Assembly: GCA_031255875.1 (NCBI GenBank)
Contig: JAIRRR010000118.1
Span: forward strand, 1-8,017
Source of the DNA: Treponema sp.
GTDB taxonomy: Bacteria > Spirochaetota > Spirochaetia > Treponematales > Breznakiellaceae
DNA: 8,017 nt
Direction: 5' to 3'
The position numbers were made by a program, and so were the translations under genes. The notes below the pieces were generated by a model that saw only the letters and a list, made by a program, of their open reading frames with translations, was not told the DNA's origin and did no database searches. Below are positions 1 to 4,835 of the stretch, one piece after another. Numbering within the stretch: the first letter of the stretch is position 1; the number at the start of each line of letters is the position of its first letter.

Positions 1-646
1 CCCAGGCCGTAAGGGCCGCGCCCTGGTTCCGAGGGCGGGTCTCGTCTACCCAGACATGGACGGCAATCCCCTCGTCAAAGGCCGCGTATACCGGCGAAAG
101 GGCCGAGCCGTAATCCACACAGGCAAGCCAGCCCGCGTTGCAGTGGGTAAGGATGTTCACCGCCTCCCCCTTTTTCCGCTCCGCAATCGCCCGGATAATT
201 TCGAGCCCGTGAAGCCCGATATTCCTGCAGGATTCCGCGTCCCCGTCCGCGATAGCCTCCGCCGCGCGGCGGGCCTCCCCGATCTTTTGCGCCCGGGTCC
301 CGGGCCGGCCCAGAAGGGCGGCGAGCATGGCGTCCGTTGCCCAGGCCAGATTGCTCGCCGTAGGCCGGGTGTTTTTCAAAATTTCCGCCGCGCTTAAAAG
401 GTCCGCGTCAAAGGAAGCCTCTCCGGCCTCACGGGCCGCAAGGTACATGCCGTAGGCCGCCGCCGCCCCGATAAGCCCCGCGCCCCTCAGGTACATATCT
501 TTAATAGCCCTGCGTACATCCTCCGTCGTGCGGAGGTCGAGCAGCTCAAATTGGTGGGGCAGGGCCCGCTGGTCAATTATCCGCGCCACGGCCCGGTCCG
601 GCCCTTCAAGCCAGATGGTCCTGTACCGCTTGCCGTTCACATTCAT
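1..646 (-). CDS. mtnA: MtnA-like sugar-phosphate isomerase (methylthioribose-1-phosphate isomerase family), N-terminal part
   Basis: Partial gene: the first 215 codons are present, starting at ATG 646-644, and the reading frame runs off the left edge. The family converts 5-methylthioribose-1-phosphate to 5-methylthioribulose-1-phosphate in cytosolic methionine salvage; relatives act on 5-deoxyribose-1-phosphate or belong to the eIF2B-alpha group. Seen in the translation: YRTIW at 8-12, IDQRALP at 24-30, RGAGLIG at 54-60, RPTASNL at 94-100, THCNAGW with the probable catalytic cysteine at residue 169, and VDETRPRNQGA near the window edge. The catalytic aspartate expected further on is outside the window. 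The loop RGAGLIG replaces the usual RGAPAIG, and HCNAGW replaces HCNAGA, so this is a variant subgroup whose substrate is uncertain. The ATG is supported by the family N-terminus (MNVNGKRYRTIWL). There is only a GGGG close to it as ribosome site. It is divergent from the flagellar genes. Confidence 0.88.
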   Translation of the reverse strand, partial: MNVNGKRYRTIWLEGPDRAVARIIDQRALPHQFELLDLRTTEDVRRAIKDMYLRGAGLIGAAAAYGMYLAAREAGEASFDADLLSAAEILKNTRPTASNLAWATDAMLAALLGRPGTRAQKIGEARRAAEAIADGDAESCRNIGLHGLEIIRAIAERKKGEAVNILTHCNAGWLACVDYGSALSPVYAAFDEGIAVHVWVDETRPRNQGAALTAW

Positions 647-654
647 AACCCCGG

Positions 655-684
655 ATTATACCGCCCGGGCGTCTCCCGGATCAA
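655..684 (-). promoter_or_regulatory. Sigma70-type promoter for the mtnA-like gene, possibly leaderless
   Basis: On the minus strand there is TTGATC at 684-679 (four of six matches to TTGACA), an 18-base spacer, and a perfect TATAAT at 660-655. Only eight bases (CCGGGGTT) separate the -10 box from the ATG at 646. With usual spacing the transcript would begin within about three bases of the start codon or on it, so the message may lack a leader. The boxes are seen directly; promoter activity and the start point are inferred. Confidence 0.6.
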
Positions 685-690
685 GTTTCT

Positions 691-735
691 TTTTGGCGGG
701 ATATTCCTGTATTTTTCCAAAAAAATCCCGCAAAA
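691..735. repeat. Imperfect inverted repeat in the divergent intergenic region
   Basis: The left arm TTTTGGCGGGAT at 691-702 pairs with ATCCCGCAAAA at 725-735, with one extra G in the left arm and a 22-base AT-rich loop. It lies between the mtnA -35 box and the candidate flagellar -35 box. It could be an operator for a divergently acting regulator, a transcript hairpin, or chance. No T-tract follows either arm, so it is not a convincing terminator. Confidence 0.35.
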
Positions 736-748
736 TGCCCGAAATGCC

Positions 749-777
749 TTGCATATTTTTTATTTCCGGTATAAAAT
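749..777 (+). promoter_or_regulatory. Candidate sigma70-type promoter for the fliO-flhF operon
   Basis: TTGCAT at 749-754 and TAAAAT at 772-777 are separated by 17 bases. An alternative -10 reading is TATAAA at 770-775 with a 15-base spacer. The -35 box matches the consensus at only TTG. Transcription from here would give a leader of roughly 75-95 bases before fliO. A promoter is expected somewhere in this interval because the upstream gene points the other way. The exact boxes are a weak inference. Confidence 0.35.
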
Positions 778-858
778 GAATTAGCTTGCGAAAGTAATTG
801 GAACAGCTCAGACATTATTAAACCGGTCTTTTTAAGATCGCCCGTAAAACGGATCAGT

Positions 859-1638
859 TTGAACTTGGGAGGGGAAAAACTGAAACGCAGCCATCCGGCT
901 TTAGCGGCATTATGCGCCGCAGCCATTTTATTCACAGGTATATCCCGGTTATCCGCGCAGGAACAGGATCAGCCCCCCGATGGGGCGGGCGGCATTCTGC
1001 TTTCTGAAACACCTTCTCTCTCCGAAACAGATGCAGCGCCGCCCGGAACCGGGGACGGCGGGGCCGCTGCCGCGCAGCCCGGGGCTGCCGCCCGTTCCGC
1101 CGAGACCGAAATCATCCTGGGGGAAGCCTTTCCCGGGGACGCGCCTGCGGACGGCGGGATAGCGGGGAACCGGCTTTTCGCGATCATCCGCATGGTCCTG
1201 GTCCTCGCCCTTGCCGCTGCGGCGGTCTACGGGGTAGTGTTTTTCCTGCGCCGTTCGGCCCGGCCCCAAAGCGAGCGGAATTCCCGGCTAAAAATCCTTA
1301 CCAGCGCGCATCTCGGCTCCAACCGTTACGTATACGTGGTGAATGTGGGGACAAAGGCCTGGCTTGTCGGGGCGGGGGAGGGCGGCGTTTCACCTATCGC
1401 CGAAATAACCGAGCAGGAAGCGATCGACGCCATGATTCTGGAAGAATCCTTGCGGGGCGCCGAGATGTCCGCGTCCCGTTTCGCGGATTTCAGGGCCATG
1501 CTCGCCCGTTTTACGGGCCGGCCTTCGTCCGTTGCGGCGGGCGGGACGCGCGGCCCTGACGCTTCCCTCAGGGCGGACGCCTCGCCGTTTTCAGCCCAGG
1601 CCCTGCGCAAACAGCGCGAAAGGCTCAAGGGGCTTTGA
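859..1638 (+). CDS. fliO: Flagellar biosynthesis protein FliO (FliO/FliZ family)
   Basis: FliO is a small inner-membrane protein that stabilises FliP while the flagellar export gate assembles. The coordinates give the longest version with an accepted start codon (TTG 859, 259 residues). A CTG at 880 with a strong ribosome site before it would give 252 residues beginning with lysine-arginine and a clean signal peptide: hydrophobic ALAALCAAAILF, then cleavage near LSAQ. In 259-residue numbering, residues 35-100 are a low-complexity Gly/Ala/Pro-rich stretch, 106-130 a membrane helix (LFAIIRMVLVLALAAAAVYG), and 140-185 the FliO core, with SRLKILTSAHLGSNRYVYVV and later AWLVGAGEGGVSPIAEI. A cytoplasmic tail ends in LRKQRERLKGL. 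The stop codon abuts the ATG of fliP. FliO is poorly conserved in sequence, so the call rests on the core pattern, the topology and the position before fliP. Confidence 0.85.
   Translation: MNLGGEKLKRSHPALAALCAAAILFTGISRLSAQEQDQPPDGAGGILLSETPSLSETDAAPPGTGDGGAAAAQPGAAARSAETEIILGEAFPGDAPADGGIAGNRLFAIIRMVLVLALAAAAVYGVVFFLRRSARPQSERNSRLKILTSAHLGSNRYVYVVNVGTKAWLVGAGEGGVSPIAEITEQEAIDAMILEESLRGAEMSASRFADFRAMLARFTGRPSSVAAGGTRGPDASLRADASPFSAQALRKQRERLKGL
867..874 (+). promoter_or_regulatory. Strong ribosome binding site that argues for a CTG start of fliO
   Basis: GGGAGGGG is the best Shine-Dalgarno match in front of fliO. It lies inside the reading frame if translation begins at TTG 859, but five bases before CTG 880, counted from the last G, and seven bases counted from the GGAGG core. 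No ATG or GTG lies at the right distance. This site therefore favours CTG 880 as the true start. Confidence 0.6.
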
Positions 1639-2463
1639 ATGGGCCGCGCCGGAATACTTTTCGGGATACTGATCCCGCTCTTTTTCTTTGCGCCGCTGTT
1701 CCCGCTTTCGGCCCAGAACTACCCCTTCCCTGCGGTTTCCACCGAAGGCACCATGGATATACCGACTCCGCAAAGCGATCCGGTAATACCCTTTATCGAC
1801 CTTACGGTGCGGAATCCGGAATCCGGGCAAGAGGTGGCATTTTCAGTACAATTACTGTTGCTCATCACCGTCCTTTCCCTGGCCCCGAGCATCATCATCC
1901 TGATGACCAGCTTCCTCAGAATTTCAATAGTCCTCGACTTTATCAAGCGGGCGCTTTCCCTGCAACAGGTCCCCCCCAACCAGGTGATACTGGGCATATC
2001 GCTTTTTCTGACGGTTTTCATCATGTGGCCCACCTTTCAGACGGTTTACAGTAATTCTTTTAAGCCCCTGGCGGACGGGGAAATTTCCGTGGAGGCCGCG
2101 TACCGGGAGGCCGAGGGCCCCCTGCGCCTGTTCATGTACCGGCAGATGCGGGCCAATCCCGACAATATCCGGCTTTTCATGGCAATGCGGGGGCTTGACA
2201 AGCCCGATACCCTGGCGGACGTGCCGACCTACGTGCTTATCCCCGCCTTCATACTGAACGAGCTTACCGTCGCCTTCAAGATAGGGATACTGCTTTTCAT
2301 CCCCTTTATCGTGATCGACATGGTAGTGGCGAGCGCCCTTATGTCCATGGGCATGATCATGCTGCCCCCGGTGATGATCTCCATGCCCTTTAAGCTCATC
2401 CTGTTTATCCTGGTGGACGGCTGGGGGCTTCTGACGGACCAGCTTGTCCGTTCTTTTATATGA
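1639..2463 (+). CDS. fliP: Flagellar type III export gate protein FliP
   Basis: FliP forms the pentameric core of the FliP-FliQ-FliR export gate in the inner membrane through which rod, hook and filament subunits pass. The 274-residue product has an N-terminal signal peptide (about residues 1-26, ending LSAQ), a short periplasmic stretch, and helices near 70-100, 113-135, 197-230 and 232-268. Family hallmarks are LRISIVLDFIKRAL, the QQVPPNQVILGISLFLTVF block at 109-127, IPAFILNELTVAFKIG at 201-216, IDMVVASALMSMGMIMLPPV at 226-245, and a C-terminal MPFKLILFILVDGW. Length is slightly above the usual 245-260. The ATG directly follows the fliO TGA and has AAGGGG at 1627-1632 six bases ahead, so the two genes are probably translationally coupled. 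Recognition is firm. Confidence 0.97.
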   Translation: MGRAGILFGILIPLFFFAPLFPLSAQNYPFPAVSTEGTMDIPTPQSDPVIPFIDLTVRNPESGQEVAFSVQLLLLITVLSLAPSIIILMTSFLRISIVLDFIKRALSLQQVPPNQVILGISLFLTVFIMWPTFQTVYSNSFKPLADGEISVEAAYREAEGPLRLFMYRQMRANPDNIRLFMAMRGLDKPDTLADVPTYVLIPAFILNELTVAFKIGILLFIPFIVIDMVVASALMSMGMIMLPPVMISMPFKLILFILVDGWGLLTDQLVRSFI

Positions 2464-2482
2464 CGGGCGCTTTTATATGACG
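2453..2482 (+). repeat. Short tandem duplication across the fliP stop codon
   Basis: The 13-base word CTTTTATATGACG occurs at 2453-2465 and again at 2470-2482, a period of 17 bases with GGGC in between. The first copy encodes the last residues and TGA of fliP; the second is untranslated and leads into the ribosome site of fliQ. It looks like a small slippage or duplication event that lengthened the fliP-fliQ spacer. Confidence 0.8.
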
Positions 2483-2492
2483 AGGAGGAATT

Positions 2493-2762
2493 TTGAGTAT
2501 CGGTGACGTGACGAGCCTCTTGCGGGACGGCATATTGGAAGTGCTTTTACTTGCCGCGCCTCTTCTTATCTCCGCGCTGGTAGTGGGGCTGGTGGTGGCG
2601 ATTTTCCAGGCTACCACCTCGATCCAGGAGCAGACCCTGACCTTCGTGCCGAAGGTTATCGCCATACTTCTGGTGCTGGGTTTCCTGGGGGGCTGGATGT
2701 TTTCCTCCCTGGGGGACTACACGGTGCAGCTGTTTAAGATGATCCCGGCCATGGCCCGGTAG
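2493..2762 (+). CDS. fliQ: Flagellar type III export gate protein FliQ
   Basis: FliQ is a small two-helix membrane protein, four copies of which wrap around the FliP-FliR core of the export gate. The 89-residue product has the family's normal length. It shows a first hydrophobic helix at about 16-39 (VLLLAAPLLISALVVGLVVA), the hallmark loop FQATTSIQEQTLTFVPK at 38-54, and a second helix at about 55-75. The start is TTG at 2493, chosen because AGGAGG sits at 2483-2488 and MSIGDV is a typical FliQ opening; no ATG lies nearby in frame. The gap from fliP is 29 bases, partly made by a local duplication. Confidence 0.96.
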   Translation: MSIGDVTSLLRDGILEVLLLAAPLLISALVVGLVVAIFQATTSIQEQTLTFVPKVIAILLVLGFLGGWMFSSLGDYTVQLFKMIPAMAR

Positions 2763-2787
2763 TCTGTTTTAGGGGATTGATGCCTTT

Positions 2788-3606
2788 ATGGTGGAAAACA
2801 GTATTATTGCCGAAATGCTTAAAGCGGCGCCGGTGTTTTTGCTGATCACCGCGCGCGCCCTCGCCATGATCGAGACCGCGCCCCTGCTCTCCTCCGAGTC
2901 GATTCCCCAGGTGGCGAAAATTTCCCTCGCGGGGTTCGCCGCCTATTCCGCGGTCCCCACCGCCCTTACCACGGGCTGGGACGCGAGCTACTTCGGCCTG
3001 GCCTTTGTATTTCTCATCGCCGGGGAGGCCGTTATCGGAATCATTCTGGGCTTCTACCTTACCATTATCTTTTCCGCGTTTTCAACCGCCGGGCAGTTTT
3101 TCTCTTTGCAGATGGGCTTCGGCGCTTCCGAAACTTTCGATCCCCTGTCCCAGGTGGAAAACCCGCTCATGGGCCAGTACCTTAACCTCGTCGCCATGCT
3201 GGTATTTCTGGTGATGGGCGGTTTCCAGGAACTGTTTCTCGGCGGCTTCTGGCGGTCCATAGAAAGCATCAATATTTTGAATCTTGCCGCGGGCCGGGAC
3301 ACGGCGGTAAGGATGCTCCTCGGCGGGCTCACCCGGCTTTTCCTGGACGCCATCATCATCAGCCTGCCTATTTTGGGAACCCTGTTTCTTACCTCGCTCA
3401 CCACGGGCCTTATTTCAAAGGCCGCGCCCCAGATCAACATACTTTCGGAGGGGTTCCCCATTTCCATTACGGTAGCCTTCCTCCTTATCGCCGGGACCAT
3501 GCCCTTTATGGTAGAGGCGTTCGGCCGGGTAATCGACGCGGGCTGGCGGGCGGTGGAAACGCTGTACACGGACCTTGGCGGCAGAATCCCGGGGGCGGCC
3601 CTATGA
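2788..3606 (+). CDS. fliR: Flagellar type III export gate protein FliR
   Basis: FliR is the single-copy subunit that closes the FliP-FliQ-FliR gate and contacts FlhB. The 272-residue product has about six hydrophobic segments. Family hallmarks include the N-terminal block around TARALAMIETAPLLSSESIP (21-40), the loop QMGFGASETFDP at 108-119, and GLISKAAPQINILSEGFPIS at 207-226. The cytoplasmic end is short. The start at ATG 2788 follows fliQ by 25 bases. AGGGG at 2771-2775 is the only ribosome-site candidate and lies rather far upstream (12 bases), so initiation may be weak or coupled. An ATG at 2780 is out of frame. The stop overlaps the flhB ATG as ATGA. Confidence 0.96.
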   Translation: MVENSIIAEMLKAAPVFLLITARALAMIETAPLLSSESIPQVAKISLAGFAAYSAVPTALTTGWDASYFGLAFVFLIAGEAVIGIILGFYLTIIFSAFSTAGQFFSLQMGFGASETFDPLSQVENPLMGQYLNLVAMLVFLVMGGFQELFLGGFWRSIESINILNLAAGRDTAVRMLLGGLTRLFLDAIIISLPILGTLFLTSLTTGLISKAAPQINILSEGFPISITVAFLLIAGTMPFMVEAFGRVIDAGWRAVETLYTDLGGRIPGAAL

Positions 3607-4823
3607 CGGCCCTGGGAGTTTGTTGCGTTTCACGCATAAAATCCCCCTGCAACAGGCTGTTCGGTTTCCCGGGCGGTAGGGCTTTTCCCGGCCACCGGCC
3701 CGCGCCGGAATTCCAGGCAGCGCTGAACCTTGATTTGCAGTGGTTCGCGGCGGAAGACGAAGGGCGGACCGAGGAGCCGTCCGAGTACAAGATACGGAAA
3801 GCCCGGGAAGAGGGCCGCGTCGCGAAAAGCCAGGAACTTGTCGGGGCGCTGGTGCTGCTCCTCCCGGCGCTCGCGATATTGGTCCTGGCGCCCTATATGC
3901 TCAGGACCTGCGTGGAAATGATACGCTTCTACTTTCTCCGGGCCGTGGAACTGGACCCGGCCAAGGACGGGATAGTTATGGAAGCGTTTATGAATTATTT
4001 TGCGCGCCTGGTTCTGCCCATTGTGGCGGTCGCCATGGCCGCCGCTATTTTCGCGAATCTTGTGCAGACCGGGTTCCTCTTTACGGCAAAGCCGCTCGTC
4101 CCCAACTTCTCGAAGATAGTGCCCCATTTCGGGCAGTATTTGCAGCGGACCCTGTTTTCCGTGGACGGCCTCTTCAACTTTGCCAAAAGCCTGGTCAAGA
4201 TGGCCATTATAGGCGTTGTGGCGTTTCTGCTGATCCGCTCCCGGATCGAGGAGCTTGCCAATCTCCAGCGCATGAACTTCCAGACCGGCGTGACGCTGGT
4301 GGCCTCCCTCGCGATACGGCTTTTGATCATCTGCGCGCTGCTGCTGCTCGCGCTTTCCATACCCGACTATATATTCCAGCGCTGGCGCTACCGGGAATCT
4401 TTGAAGATGAGCCGGGAAGAGGTAAAAGAAGAGCGGAAGATGTACGAGGGGGATCCCCAGATACGCAACCGCATACGCCAGCGCATGCGGGAACTTATGT
4501 CGAAAAACATGATCGCCAATGTGCCCAAGGCGGATGTGGTTGTCACGAACCCGACCCATTTCGCCGTGGCTCTGGAGTACGACCGGGAAACCATGCCCGC
4601 CCCCCGGGTAAGCGCCAAGGGGCAGGACGAGATAGCCCTGCGTATTCGGGAAATTGCCCGGGAATACGGGGTGCCTGTTGTGGAGAACAGGCCCCTGGCG
4701 CGGGCCCTGTACGCGGAAACCGAGGTGGGGGAAGTCATCCCCCTTGGCTATTACGAAGTAGTAGCCGCGATCCTGGCCAAGGTAATGGCCCTGAACGAAA
4801 AGCGCCGCAGGATGAGCGCTTAA
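3603..4823 (+). CDS. flhB: Flagellar export switch protein FlhB
   Basis: FlhB is the export-gate component that changes substrate class from rod/hook to filament after cleaving itself. From ATG 3603 the product is 406 residues. The conserved part begins at about residue 41 (LNLDLQWFAAEDEG), with RTEEPSEYKIRKAREEGRVA at 55-74, then four membrane helices (about 80-100, 135-160, 197-212, 232-256). A charged linker is followed by the cleavage motif NPTH at 316-319 and the cytoplasmic domain with YGVPVVENRPLARALY at 355-370. Residues 1-40 have no FlhB character: they hold two adjacent cysteines and a TCA serine codon that the rest of the gene avoids. Without them NPTH would fall at 276, close to residue 269 in the 383-residue Salmonella protein. 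A start at CTG 3723 or TTG 3735 is possible but lacks a strong ribosome site, so the ATG overlapping the fliR stop is kept. The family call is certain, the start is not. Confidence 0.95.
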   Translation: MTALGVCCVSRIKSPCNRLFGFPGGRAFPGHRPAPEFQAALNLDLQWFAAEDEGRTEEPSEYKIRKAREEGRVAKSQELVGALVLLLPALAILVLAPYMLRTCVEMIRFYFLRAVELDPAKDGIVMEAFMNYFARLVLPIVAVAMAAAIFANLVQTGFLFTAKPLVPNFSKIVPHFGQYLQRTLFSVDGLFNFAKSLVKMAIIGVVAFLLIRSRIEELANLQRMNFQTGVTLVASLAIRLLIICALLLLALSIPDYIFQRWRYRESLKMSREEVKEERKMYEGDPQIRNRIRQRMRELMSKNMIANVPKADVVVTNPTHFAVALEYDRETMPAPRVSAKGQDEIALRIREIAREYGVPVVENRPLARALYAETEVGEVIPLGYYEVVAAILAKVMALNEKRRRMSA

Positions 4824-4828
4824 GGAGG
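4823..4828 (+). promoter_or_regulatory. Ribosome binding site of flhA
   Basis: A perfect AGGAGG overlaps the last base of the flhB TAA stop and sits seven bases before the ATG at 4836. This is the strongest conventional initiation site in the operon and fixes the flhA start. Confidence 0.85.
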
Positions 4829-4835
4829 AACAATT

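Noticed and set aside
691..735. Rho-independent terminator in the intergenic region
   Set aside because: The arms are imperfect, the loop is long, no T-tract follows, and neither flanking gene ends here: both start here.
56..784. Plus-strand open frames of 113, 83 and 77 codons across the left end
   Set aside because: They lie opposite or just beside the mtnA-like gene, whose motifs are clear on the minus strand. Their translations are Arg/Pro-rich and resemble no family.
681..935. Minus-strand open frame of 84 codons in the intergenic region
   Set aside because: It overlaps the mtnA promoter, the candidate flagellar promoter and the fliO start. It lacks a convincing ribosome site and recognisable features.
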